From: Aliivibrio finisterrensis
GTDB taxonomy: Bacteria > Pseudomonadota > Gammaproteobacteria > Enterobacterales > Vibrionaceae
Assembly: GCF_008933155.1 (NCBI RefSeq)
Contig: NZ_WBVP01000004.1
Span: 1-64,000, forward strand
Length of the DNA: 64,000 bases
Direction: 5' to 3'
A program made the translations under genes and the position numbers. Positions 21,020-29,092 of this stretch are shown one piece after another. Under the pieces are notes generated by a model that searched no databases, had not been told where the DNA came from, and worked only from the letters and a program-made list of their open reading frames with translations. The stretch's first letter is position 1, and each line of letters begins with the position of its first letter.

Positions 21020-22276
21020 TTAACTACGAATTAGATAATCTGCTTTACCAACCCACTTATAGCTTGTTAGCTCTTCTAAGCCCATTGGACCACGTGCGTG
21101 AAGCTTCTGAGTTGATACCGCAACTTCTGCACCTAAACCAAACTGAGCGCCATCAGTAAAGCGTGTTGATGCATTTACGTATACCGCAGCTGATCCCGCC
21201 GTATTAATAAACTTCTCAGCGGATTCAATGTTGTTAGTTAAGATGGTATCTGAATGGCTCGCGTTATGCTTTTGCATATGTGCTGCTGCTTCATTAACAT
21301 CAGCAACCACTTTAACGCCTAATGTGTAGCTAAGCCATTCTGTATCGAAATCACCTTCTTGCGCTTCACGTAATGATACGCCTTCAAAATCTTTTAATAA
21401 TGCATACGCTTTAGGTCCTGCAACTAACTCAACACGGCCTGCCATATTATCGGCAAGTAGTGCTAAAAACTGTGGTGCTACCGCCTCATGAACCAATAGC
21501 GTATCTAACGCATTACACGCAGATGGACGTTGAGCTTTTGAATTATCAACAACGACTAAGGCTCTTTCTAAATCCGCGCTTTCATCAACAAACGCATGGC
21601 TAATACCAAATCCACCGATGATCACAGGAATAGAGCTGTTTTCTTTACACATTTTGTGTAAACCAGCACCACCACGTGGAATAATCATATCAACATAATC
21701 ATCCATGGTTAGAAGCTGTGATACTAACTCTCGGTCTGGTTTTTCAATGTATTGAACAGATGCAGCTGGTAACCCTGCTTTTTCTAAAGCAACTTGAATA
21801 ACCTTAACTAACTCCATATTGGAGAAGAACGTCTCTTTACCACCACGTAAAATACTGGCATTACCTGTTTTTAAACACAAAGAAGCGATATCAATCGTTA
21901 CATTTGGGCGTGCTTCATAGATAACACCAATAACCCCAATTGGCACACGACGACGAGATAATGACATCCCATTTTCAAGGACTTTACTGTCAATTTCACT
22001 ACCAACAGGATCGTTTAAACTAATAACATTACGTACGTCATTAGCAATACCAACTAAACGCTCTTCAGTGAGTAATAGACGATCTTGCATTGCATCTGAA
22101 ATGCCTGCTTCAACAGCAGCTTTAATGTCTTTTGCATTAGCAGCTAATATAGCGTCTTTATTTGCTTCTAGCTCATCAGCAATAATGGCTAGCGCCTTGT
22201 TCTTTTGTGCTGTTGGAGCAACAGCCAAATCAAATGCAGCGGCTTTTGCTGCTTGACCCATAGTGGTTAAATTCAC
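21020..22276 (-). CDS. proA: Gamma-glutamyl phosphate reductase
   Basis: Second enzyme of proline synthesis, reducing gamma-glutamyl phosphate to glutamate semialdehyde with NADPH. The 418 residues have aldehyde-dehydrogenase-like architecture, with the catalytic cysteine in the block [16 protein letters not shown]. Other family landmarks are EARPNVTID and [15 protein letters not shown]. It follows proB after 14 nt, so the two form the proBA operon. Confidence 0.97.
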   Translation of the reverse strand: MNLTTMGQAAKAAAFDLAVAPTAQKNKALAIIADELEANKDAILAANAKDIKAAVEAGISDAMQDRLLLTEERLVGIANDVRNVISLNDPVGSEIDSKVLENGMSLSRRRVPIGVIGVIYEARPNVTIDIASLCLKTGNASILRGGKETFFSNMELVKVIQVALEKAGLPAASVQYIEKPDRELVSQLLTMDDYVDMIIPRGGAGLHKMCKENSSIPVIIGGFGISHAFVDESADLERALVVVDNSKAQRPSACNALDTLLVHEAVAPQFLALLADNMAGRVELVAGPKAYALLKDFEGVSLREAQEGDFDTEWLSYTLGVKVVADVNEAAAHMQKHNASHSDTILTNNIESAEKFINTAGSAAVYVNASTRFTDGAQFGLGAEVAVSTQKLHARGPMGLEELTSYKWVGKADYLIRS

Positions 22277-22290
22277 AATATATCCTTTTA

Positions 22291-23400
22291 CTAAATCAGT
22301 ACTAAATCATCACGATGGATAGCTACAGGGCCATATTCGTAGCCTAATACTGCGTAAATATCCTGACTGTGTTTTCCTAAAATCTTAGTCAAATCATCAC
22401 TCGAATAACGTGAAATACCACGAGCAATCAATTCGCCTTTTGTATTAACAATTTTGGCTACGCCACCACGAATAAAGTGACCAGAAACCTCAGTAATACC
22501 TTTGCTTAATAAACTACTGCCTTTTTGCTGAACCGCATTTACCGCGCCATCATCAATAACAATACTGCCTTTTGATAGAGGCCCAGCCAAGATCCAACGT
22601 TTACGGCTTTCTAAAGCACACTCTACCGGTAAGAATTTCGTACCTTGAGGCTTAGAGTTCACAACATCGGTAATTACATTTTCTGCACTGCCAGCTGCGA
22701 TAATTACTTCAATGCCTGCTCGACGTGCCACATCCGCGGCTTGTAGCTTAGTTGCCATACCACCAGTACCTAACGTGGTACCACTGCCACCAGCAATCTT
22801 GCGCAGTGTTTCATCGATAGTATGAACTTCTTTAATCAGTTCTGCTTTTGGATCTTTACGTGGGTCAGCAGTAAACAAACCTGATTGATCTGTTAATAAT
22901 AGTAATTTATCTGCACCAGCCAAAATACCCACTAACGCAGAAAGGTTATCGTTATCACCCACTTTAATTTCATTGGTTGCTACTGCGTCGTTTTCGTTAA
23001 CAATAGGCACAATGTTATTTTTAAGTAGCGCAGTTAGCATATCTCGCGCATTTAAATAACGCTCACGGTCATCTAAATCTGCGCGGGTAAGTAGCATTTG
23101 ACCGACATCAACACCATAAATACCAAATAAACTCTGCCATGCTTGAATTAAGCAACTTTGACCAACAGCAGCCAGTAACTGCTTATTGGCCATGGTTTTG
23201 GGTAGCTCGGGGTAGTTAAGATGCTCACGGCCAGCGGCAATAGCCCCAGACGTAACAACGATAACCTGATGACCCGCTTTTTTTAGCTGAACACATTGGC
23301 GAACTAACTCAACCATGTGTGCTCTGTCTAATTTTAATGTGCCACCTGTGAGTACACTTGTACCAAGTTTAACGACTATGGTTTGAGATTGTGTATTCAA
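22291..23400 (-). CDS. proB: Glutamate 5-kinase
   Basis: First committed, proline-inhibited enzyme of proline synthesis. The 369 residues have an amino-acid-kinase domain ([12 protein letters not shown] at the start, [10 protein letters not shown] near 48, [17 protein letters not shown] near 145) and a C-terminal PUA domain from about 275. The start is a TTG codon at 23400 with TAGGG a few bases upstream on the reverse strand. The N-terminus is family-like and no ATG is available. Confidence 0.96.
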   Translation of the reverse strand: MNTQSQTIVVKLGTSVLTGGTLKLDRAHMVELVRQCVQLKKAGHQVIVVTSGAIAAGREHLNYPELPKTMANKQLLAAVGQSCLIQAWQSLFGIYGVDVGQMLLTRADLDDRERYLNARDMLTALLKNNIVPIVNENDAVATNEIKVGDNDNLSALVGILAGADKLLLLTDQSGLFTADPRKDPKAELIKEVHTIDETLRKIAGGSGTTLGTGGMATKLQAADVARRAGIEVIIAAGSAENVITDVVNSKPQGTKFLPVECALESRKRWILAGPLSKGSIVIDDGAVNAVQQKGSSLLSKGITEVSGHFIRGGVAKIVNTKGELIARGISRYSSDDLTKILGKHSQDIYAVLGYEYGPVAIHRDDLVLI

Positions 23401-23567
23401 TTCCCTACTACCTATTTTACTTAATAAATGATGTAATTATTACGACGATAATCATCGTAATATAATTGGAATAACTGTAACTACTTTTAGCAAGCAAATC
23501 AGAACAGCACAAGCCTAAAATAGCATTTAATAACATTTCACTTTAATAAAATGGATAAAAAGTCAGA

Positions 23568-24812
23568 TTATTGCTTCATCTCTTCTTTTATCCACTCAAT
23601 CATCTGATTTAGTGCCTCTTCGTAGCCACTATGCAAGGTCTTACTTTTTAATTCAATCCCTTTGCCATACTGGCTAAATAAAGATGCCAATTTATTATCC
23701 GACTTTGGTGAAACAGGATCACCTTGTAATCCAATCGAAAGGATCGATACTGGTGTTTTTCTTCCTCCAGATAAAAAACCTTGATTCTTTAATGACCAAG
23801 CCTGCATTTGACTTGTGAGACTATTGATATCAACAACTTGCTTTACTAGTCGAGAAGCCAATACATCCAAATACATCTTAGGCATTTTTTTCAAGGAAGC
23901 GGAATCAGATAATATACTATGAATTGGAGCACCTAAGGCTACACAAGCCTTTAATCTGCTTGGTTCCAAAAAGGAGAGACGTAATGCTGCATTACCTCCA
24001 AATCGAAAACCCATAACCGCAGCATGAAAACGGTCTACCCATGGGATATTTGGCAAATGATTAAGTACAGCTTGGTGTAAACAACTAGAATCTTCAGTCA
24101 AAGGCCAATGGGAGCTATGACCAATCGATGGCATGTCTAGCGTTAACATTGCGATATTGTTTGGTGCTAGAAAATCTCGATACAAACGCCACATATCCGT
24201 TTGTAATGAATCCATCCCCCCGCTAACAATAACAACAGGTAAAGGTTTTTCTGTACTTGGCAGATGCAAATAACAGGTGATTTTTCGTCCCTGATAAGGA
24301 ACCAATATTTTCTCTACTCGATGAGACGATTCTTTTGCTGCCATCTCATACGCTTGATTGGCAAGAACCTGAGCCTGAGTTGCAAGATTATCCCCTTTTA
24401 TATGCGGATATCCGGCAATGCTAAAATAAAGACTGGCTTTAAAGAGTTCCTCAGCAGCTTCATCTCCTTTCAGATCGGCTGCTCTTTTTTGGTGATCCAT
24501 TCCTGCATGAATCCACTCATAAGCCCAATTACCAGAGTGATAGCCACTGACTGTATCTAACCATTCATCACGAGTTCTATGTTTATCACTATTCGCAATT
24601 CGAGCAAGCAGTAATTCTAACTCTACCGGCTCTACACCTTGCCAAATCCATTGAGGTCGACGCAGCTCTCTATACCAACGACGATCATGAATATTAGAAG
24701 ATATCTGCTCTGCACTGCTTGGAAGATAAGGAACAAGGCCTGAGGTTTCTAAGGCTTGTTTATTATTTTTAAATAATGTAACGGAGAGGTTTTCACTTTC
24801 AGGCTGAGTCAT
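23568..24812 (-). CDS. frsA: FrsA/YafA alpha/beta-hydrolase-like protein
   Basis: 414 residues, the same length as E. coli FrsA, which binds dephosphorylated EIIA-Glc and shifts carbon flux between fermentation and respiration. The Vibrio vulnificus protein was reported as a cofactor-independent pyruvate decarboxylase, a claim later disputed. The C-terminal half is an alpha/beta-hydrolase (VIVSGGMDSLQTD, LTLDMPSIGHS). The usual nucleophile elbow G-x-S-x-G is replaced by GFRFG, as in E. coli FrsA. It lies between gpt and proBA, as in E. coli, but without crl or phoE. Confidence 0.9.
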   Translation of the reverse strand: MTQPESENLSVTLFKNNKQALETSGLVPYLPSSAEQISSNIHDRRWYRELRRPQWIWQGVEPVELELLLARIANSDKHRTRDEWLDTVSGYHSGNWAYEWIHAGMDHQKRAADLKGDEAAEELFKASLYFSIAGYPHIKGDNLATQAQVLANQAYEMAAKESSHRVEKILVPYQGRKITCYLHLPSTEKPLPVVIVSGGMDSLQTDMWRLYRDFLAPNNIAMLTLDMPSIGHSSHWPLTEDSSCLHQAVLNHLPNIPWVDRFHAAVMGFRFGGNAALRLSFLEPSRLKACVALGAPIHSILSDSASLKKMPKMYLDVLASRLVKQVVDINSLTSQMQAWSLKNQGFLSGGRKTPVSILSIGLQGDPVSPKSDNKLASLFSQYGKGIELKSKTLHSGYEEALNQMIEWIKEEMKQ

Positions 24813-24908
24813 ATATCAACTACCACTAATACAAAGGTTCATAGCCATTACTATATACTGAAAGAGAAATAAGAAATACGTAGAGTGTAATAAAATCAAA
24901 TTCAAGGC

Positions 24909-24934
24909 AAAAAAATGGCCCTATTTAAGGACCA
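24909..24934 (-). terminator. Terminator of the permease-gpt operon
   Basis: On the reverse strand TGGTCCT/AGGGCCA (one T.G) with a TAAAT loop, followed by seven T. It lies 19 nt past the gpt stop, separating gpt from frsA. Confidence 0.8.
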
Positions 24935-24953
24935 TTAATCAATTAACTTGCGA

Positions 24954-25412
24954 TTATTTTTTCGCAATAGGATCAACGTATGTTACCGCCATATCCCATG
25001 GTTGTTCAATCCACGTATCTTGTGGGATATCTACAATGTAAGTATCCACTAAGTGAATTCCTGCAGGCTTAGCACATACAGTTACTAGCTTACCTTTAGG
25101 ATACATTTCACGTAATTTAACCGCTGTATCACCGCTGTCAACAAGATCATCAATGATGATAAAGCCTTCACCGTCACCTTCCATTGCTTTAACCACTGTC
25201 ATGTCACGCTGATGATCATGGTCATAGCTTGAGATACATACTGTATCAACATAACGGATATTTAACTCACGAGCTAAGATAGCAGCAGGAACTAAACCAC
25301 CACGGCTCACCGCCAAAATACCTTTCCATTGTTCCGCAGGAAGTAACTGCTCAGCAAGCTGGCGAGTATACATCTGCATGTTGTCCCAAGTGATTACAAA
25401 TTTGTTAGCCAT
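24954..25412 (-). CDS. gpt: Xanthine-guanine phosphoribosyltransferase
   Basis: Converts guanine, xanthine and hypoxanthine to nucleotides with PRPP. The frame is open to 25496, but the family N-terminus ([13 protein letters not shown]) starts at ATG 25412 behind AGAGG, giving 152 residues, equal to E. coli Gpt. The PRPP-binding loop is [11 protein letters not shown] and the base-binding segment WIEQPWDM is conserved. It is 35 nt behind the NCS2 purine permease on the same strand, forming an uptake-and-salvage operon. Confidence 0.96.
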   Translation of the reverse strand: MANKFVITWDNMQMYTRQLAEQLLPAEQWKGILAVSRGGLVPAAILARELNIRYVDTVCISSYDHDHQRDMTVVKAMEGDGEGFIIIDDLVDSGDTAVKLREMYPKGKLVTVCAKPAGIHLVDTYIVDIPQDTWIEQPWDMAVTYVDPIAKK

Positions 25413-25447
25413 AATAGACAAAACCTCTAAAAAGCATAGACAGAAGA

Positions 25448-26740
25448 CTATGCCGTAAAAATAAATTTCAGCGTGAATAGTGCCGCAAGAACCCAAACAC
25501 TGATGTGAACATCACGACCTTTACCACTTAGCAATTTAATTGCCGCATAAGAGATAAAGCCTAAAGAAATGCCATCAGCAATAGAGAAGGTTAAAGGCAT
25601 CAGTAAGCATACCACAACAACAGGGGCTGCTTCAGTAAGATCTCGCCAATCAATGCTCACAAGACCTGACATCATTAAAATTGCTACATAAAACAATGCT
25701 CCAGCAGTTGCATAAGCTGGAACCATACCTGCTAAAGGTGAGAAAAATAATGCAAGAAGAAATAATACACCAACAACAACAGCAGTTAAGCCAGTACGCC
25801 CGCCAGCAGCAACACCAGAAACACTTTCAATATAAGATGTTGTATTTGATGTACCTAATAAAGCACCAACAGAAGTCGCTGTTGAGTCAGCTAATAATGC
25901 TTTATTTAAACGAGGGATATTTCCATCTTTATCCATGATGCCCGCTTTCTGAGACACGCCAACTAAAGTCCCTGCTGTATCAAATAAATCAACAAACAAG
26001 AAAGCAAAAACAACAGTCAACATGCTCAATTCAAACGCACTAGAAAAGTCTAATTGTAAAAATGTTGGTGCGATACTTGGTGGCATTGACATAATGCCTG
26101 CGTATTGAACATCACCGAAAAGTAATGAAAGAGCAGTAACCGCTAAAATAGCGATCATTACAGCAGCTTTATAACCACGATGAACCAATGCAATCGTTAA
26201 AAAGAAAGCCAATGCCCCCATTGCAGCAGGAAAACCGTTAATAGCTCCCATTGAAATTAAAGTTGCTGGATTATCAACAACGATACCTGAATTTTTTAAT
26301 GCAATAAAAGCCAGGAATAAACCAATACCCGCAGAGATGCCCGTTCGTAAAGAAAGAGGAATTGAATTAATAATCAATTCTCTAATTTTAAACAAGCTTA
26401 ACAATATAAATAGAACACCAGATATAAATACAGCCGCTAATGCAACCTGCCATGTATGCCCCATACCTAAAACAACGGTATAAGTGAAGAAAGCGTTTAG
26501 TCCCATTCCTGGAGCTTGCGCAATTGGGAAATTAGCAACAAATCCCATAATAAAACAACCGATTGCAGCAGCAATACAAGTTGCAACAAATACTGCACCT
26601 TTATCCATACCGGCATCAGCTAAAATAGCTGGATTAACAAAAATAACATAAGCCATAGTTAGGAAGGTGGTTAACCCTGCAATAATCTCAGTACGAACAT
26701 TCGTACCGTTTTCTTTCAGTTTAAATAGTTTCTCAAGCAT
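25448..26740 (-). CDS. NCS2 family purine permease (adenine/guanine/hypoxanthine type)
   Basis: Proton-coupled nucleobase importer of the AzgA-like branch (E. coli AdeP/AdeQ/GhxP/GhxQ). The 430 residues form about 12-14 membrane helices. Landmarks are [16 protein letters not shown] near residue 22, [10 protein letters not shown] near 75, the cytoplasmic-side [16 protein letters not shown] near 253, and [24 protein letters not shown] near 295. Which purine it prefers cannot be told. A PurR-like operator lies in its leader and gpt follows, supporting purine transport. Confidence 0.9.
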   Translation of the reverse strand: MLEKLFKLKENGTNVRTEIIAGLTTFLTMAYVIFVNPAILADAGMDKGAVFVATCIAAAIGCFIMGFVANFPIAQAPGMGLNAFFTYTVVLGMGHTWQVALAAVFISGVLFILLSLFKIRELIINSIPLSLRTGISAGIGLFLAFIALKNSGIVVDNPATLISMGAINGFPAAMGALAFFLTIALVHRGYKAAVMIAILAVTALSLLFGDVQYAGIMSMPPSIAPTFLQLDFSSAFELSMLTVVFAFLFVDLFDTAGTLVGVSQKAGIMDKDGNIPRLNKALLADSTATSVGALLGTSNTTSYIESVSGVAAGGRTGLTAVVVGVLFLLALFFSPLAGMVPAYATAGALFYVAILMMSGLVSIDWRDLTEAAPVVVVCLLMPLTFSIADGISLGFISYAAIKLLSGKGRDVHISVWVLAALFTLKFIFTA

Positions 26741-26768
26741 TTGAGTAATCCCTAAAGTTTTTATTGCA

Positions 26769-26784
26769 ATCTAAACGTTTGCGT
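26769..26784 (-). promoter_or_regulatory. PurR-like operator
   Basis: Read on the reverse strand, ACGCAAACGTTTAGAT matches 13 of 16 positions of the PurR palindrome ACGCAAACGTTTGCGT. It lies 29 nt before the permease start and just after the candidate -10, where PurR blocks transcription in E. coli operons. It predicts repression by guanine/hypoxanthine. Confidence 0.75.
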
Positions 26785-26800
26785 AATCGATTGGCTGAGG

Positions 26801-26829
26801 ATTATAAAGAGGAATTATAGGAATTTCTA
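26801..26829 (-). promoter_or_regulatory. Candidate promoter of the permease-gpt operon
   Basis: On the reverse strand TAGAAA, a 17-bp spacer and a perfect TATAAT, predicting a start near 26794 and the PurR site at about +10 to +25. A second TATAAT lies 12 bp upstream (26813-26818). Confidence 0.5.
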
Positions 26830-26965
26830 GCGATAGTTACCCTTTTACTATGTAAATAGTAAATAAAGTGAATGCCTTGTTCTAATAATTAATTTTTTTT
26901 ATTTAAAGTCAGTATCTTAAAATAGAGATGAGGGTTTTGAAGAGATTTAAGCAGAAAATTTAGAT

Positions 26966-26998
26966 AAAAAAAACGCCACCCAAATGATTTGGCTGGCG
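26966..26998 (-). terminator. Strong terminator of a small reverse-strand transcript
   Basis: On the reverse strand the hairpin runs CGCCAGCCAAAT..ATTTGGGTGGCG: 11 paired positions interrupted by one C-C mismatch and closed by a 1-3-nt turn. Eight T follow. It lies 80 nt after the 28-codon frame and 225 nt before the permease start, so it closes a separate short transcript or acts as an attenuator. Confidence 0.9.
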
Positions 26999-27078
26999 GA
27001 GAATTAAGTCACCCTTAATGGGGTTAATTGAATTCCAATTATAGGGGTATTACTTTACTGTATAAAACCGAAGTTTTA

Positions 27079-27165
27079 TTAGTAACCAAAGCAAGCTGGG
27101 TATACGAATTGACTTGTATAAACAGAGCGTTGATTCCAGAAACTTGAAGAACTTAAACAAAACAT
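27079..27165 (-). CDS. Putative 28-residue small protein, unknown function
   Basis: ATG at 27165 with tandem TAA stops at 27079 and 27076. The ribosome site AAGGTG ends 5 nt before the ATG, one of the best in the window. The peptide starts MFCLSSSS and ends ACFGY. It has 8 aromatic residues of 28 (4 F, 1 W, 3 Y), 6 serines and 2 cysteines, and lacks a hydrophobic stretch long enough to span a membrane. A promoter and 5' stem lie upstream. Stem ATAAAAC/GTTTTAT around a TTCG loop covers the stops, and a strong terminator lies downstream. It could be a stand-alone peptide, the coding part of a dual-function regulatory RNA, or a leader peptide. I do not recognise the family. Confidence 0.55.
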   Translation of the reverse strand: MFCLSSSSFWNQRSVYTSQFVYPACFGY

Positions 27166-27175
27166 AACATCACCT

Positions 27176-27280
27176 TATCAATTGATAGTTTTTAACATTA
27201 AAATTGATCTCGGTTCCTTGGAGGCGATAAATCGGACTCATCCTTTGAGCATTTCTTTCTTGCTGTAACAGCAGATGAGT
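27176..27280 (-). ncRNA. Structured 5' leader of the small transcript
   Basis: Read on the reverse strand, the predicted 5' end ACTCATC (27280-27274) pairs perfectly with GATGAGT (27242-27236). This encloses a small TGCTG-TTA-CAGCA hairpin (27273-27261) and an A-rich single-stranded segment. A 12-bp palindrome TATCAATTGATA (27187-27176) abuts the ribosome site. A closing helix at the very 5' end resembles a riboswitch or regulatory RNA, but it matches no riboswitch class I know. Confidence 0.4.
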
Positions 27281-27282
27281 TA

Positions 27283-27310
27283 ACTATACCACCATGAAAT
27301 TTAATTACAA
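27283..27310 (-). promoter_or_regulatory. Candidate extended -10 promoter of the small transcript
   Basis: On the reverse strand TTGTAA, a 16-bp spacer and TGG-TATAGT (extended -10, 5 of 6). It predicts a start near 27276, coinciding with the first bases of the 5' stem. Confidence 0.5.
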
Positions 27311-27316
27311 CAAAAA

Positions 27317-27332
27317 CATGACGCAGCTCACA
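27317..27332. promoter_or_regulatory. Possible CRP half-plus site between the small transcript and pepD
   Basis: CATGA-CGCAGC-TCACA: one perfect and one 3-of-5 half-site with the correct 6-bp spacing. Its centre is about 48 bp upstream of the predicted small-transcript start, not a classic activation position. No other feature is visible between here and the pepD ribosome site. Confidence 0.3.
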
Positions 27333-27568
27333 CTTATTAAATTAACCCTCTCTTTAGTATCGAACGTTATGTAATTTTATTACTTTAATTTTTGCTATTA
27401 AAAAAACACTCTATTTCTCGTACTTTCTTCATGACTTCTGATAATGTATTTGCAATATCAAACAGAGTAATTAGCTAAATTCATAGGTATACTTGTTTTA
27501 ATTAACAACCAATAACTCAAATGAATAGAGCATTTCTAAATAAATAATGCTTTCAAAAGGAGATCCTT

Positions 27569-29023
27569 GTGTCTGAGATCAGTCAACTAACCCCTCAACC
27601 ACTTTGGCAGTTTTTCGATAAAATTTGCTCTATCCCTCACCCGTCTAAGCATGAAGAAGCGCTCGCTCAATACATTATTGAATGGGCAACAGGTGAAGGT
27701 TTAGATGTACGTCGTGATCCTACGGGTAATGTATTTATCAAAAAACCAGCGACCGCGGGTATGGAAGATCGTAAAGGGGTTGTACTTCAAGCGCATATCG
27801 ACATGGTTCCACAGAAGAATGAAGATACCGACCATGACTTTACAAAAGATCCGATTCAACCTTACATTGATGGTGAGTGGGTAACCGCTAAAGGAACTAC
27901 TCTTGGTGCTGATAATGGTATGGGGATGGCTTCTTGCTTGGCTGTGCTTGCTTCAAAAGAGCTTAAACATGGTCCATTAGAAGTCTTACTTACTATTGAT
28001 GAAGAAGCGGGAATGACTGGCGCTTTCGGTCTAGAAGGTGGTTGGTTAGAAGGCGATGTCCTTTTAAATACCGACTCAGAGCAAGAAGGCGAGATCTACA
28101 TGGGCTGTGCTGGCGGCGCTGATGGTTCAATCAAATTGAATATCGAGCGTGAAGCATTACCTAGTGGTTATGTAACTCGTCAAATTACACTAAAAGGCTT
28201 AAAAGGCGGTCATTCAGGTTGTGATATTCACACTGGCCGTGGTAATGCAAACAAATTATTAGGTCGCTTCCTTGCTGGACACGCTGCTGAGCTTGATTTA
28301 CGTCTTGTAGAATTCCGTGGTGGTAGCTTACGTAATGCTATTCCTCGCGAAGCATTTGCAACAGTAGCCGTACCCGCTGAAAACGAAGCGAAACTAGCTG
28401 AATTATTCACTTTTTATACTGAGTTATTAAAAGAAGAATTAGGCCGTGTTGAAACAGATATTGTTACATTCAATGAAGCAGCATCTACTGAAAATACATT
28501 AACGTCAGTAACTCAAGCACGCTTTATTGCTACTCTTAATGCCTGTCCAAACGGCGTCATCCGTATGAGCGATGATATTGAAGGTGTTGTAGAAACGTCT
28601 TTAAATGTTGGCGTTATTACCACTGACGAAAGTTCTATTACTATTCTATGCCTTATCCGTTCTCTGATGGATTCAGGGCGTAGCATGGTTGAAGGTATGC
28701 TTTCATCTGTTGCAGAACTGGCTAGCGCACAAGTTACTTTCTCAGGGACTTACCCTGGTTGGAAACCTGATGCTGACTCTGAAATCATGCATGTTTTCCG
28801 TGATGTTTATGAAGGTATTTACGGAAACAAACCAAATATTATGGTTATTCACGCAGGTCTTGAATGTGGTCTATTTAAAAAGCCTTACCCAGAAATGGAT
28901 ATGATTTCATTTGGTCCAACAATCAAGTTCCCTCACTCCCCAGATGAGAAAGTGAAAATTGACACCGTTGCTCTTTATTGGGAGCAAATGGTAGCTATCT
29001 TAGAAAATATCCCTAAGAAATAA
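27569..29023 (+). CDS. pepD: Aminoacyl-histidine dipeptidase (peptidase D)
   Basis: Cytoplasmic zinc dipeptidase of the M20 family, cleaving X-His dipeptides such as carnosine. The 484 residues match E. coli PepD in length. Metal-site blocks are LQAHIDMVPQK, LGADNGMGMA, TIDEEAGMTGAFG and LLNTDSEQEGE, and the C-terminal histidine is in VIHAGLECG. The start is GTG at 27569 with AAAGGAGAT five bases upstream. It is monocistronic, with a strong terminator. Confidence 0.96.
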   Translation: MSEISQLTPQPLWQFFDKICSIPHPSKHEEALAQYIIEWATGEGLDVRRDPTGNVFIKKPATAGMEDRKGVVLQAHIDMVPQKNEDTDHDFTKDPIQPYIDGEWVTAKGTTLGADNGMGMASCLAVLASKELKHGPLEVLLTIDEEAGMTGAFGLEGGWLEGDVLLNTDSEQEGEIYMGCAGGADGSIKLNIEREALPSGYVTRQITLKGLKGGHSGCDIHTGRGNANKLLGRFLAGHAAELDLRLVEFRGGSLRNAIPREAFATVAVPAENEAKLAELFTFYTELLKEELGRVETDIVTFNEAASTENTLTSVTQARFIATLNACPNGVIRMSDDIEGVVETSLNVGVITTDESSITILCLIRSLMDSGRSMVEGMLSSVAELASAQVTFSGTYPGWKPDADSEIMHVFRDVYEGIYGNKPNIMVIHAGLECGLFKKPYPEMDMISFGPTIKFPHSPDEKVKIDTVALYWEQMVAILENIPKK

Positions 29024-29040
29024 TTTATTACTTGTTAATA

Positions 29041-29070
29041 AAAAACGGTCAGCACATGCTGACCGTTTTT
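29041..29070. terminator. Bidirectional terminator between pepD and bsrV
   Basis: Perfect 13-bp stem AAAAACGGTCAGC/GCTGACCGTTTTT with an ACAT loop, flanked by A on one side and T on the other. It serves both convergent genes. Confidence 0.92.
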
Positions 29071-29092
29071 GTTTATACCAATAGAACAGATA

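Noticed and set aside
27176-27280. Purine riboswitch upstream of the purine permease
   Set aside because: The leader has no three-way junction with the conserved purine-aptamer loops, and a strong terminator plus a PurR-type promoter lie between it and the permease.
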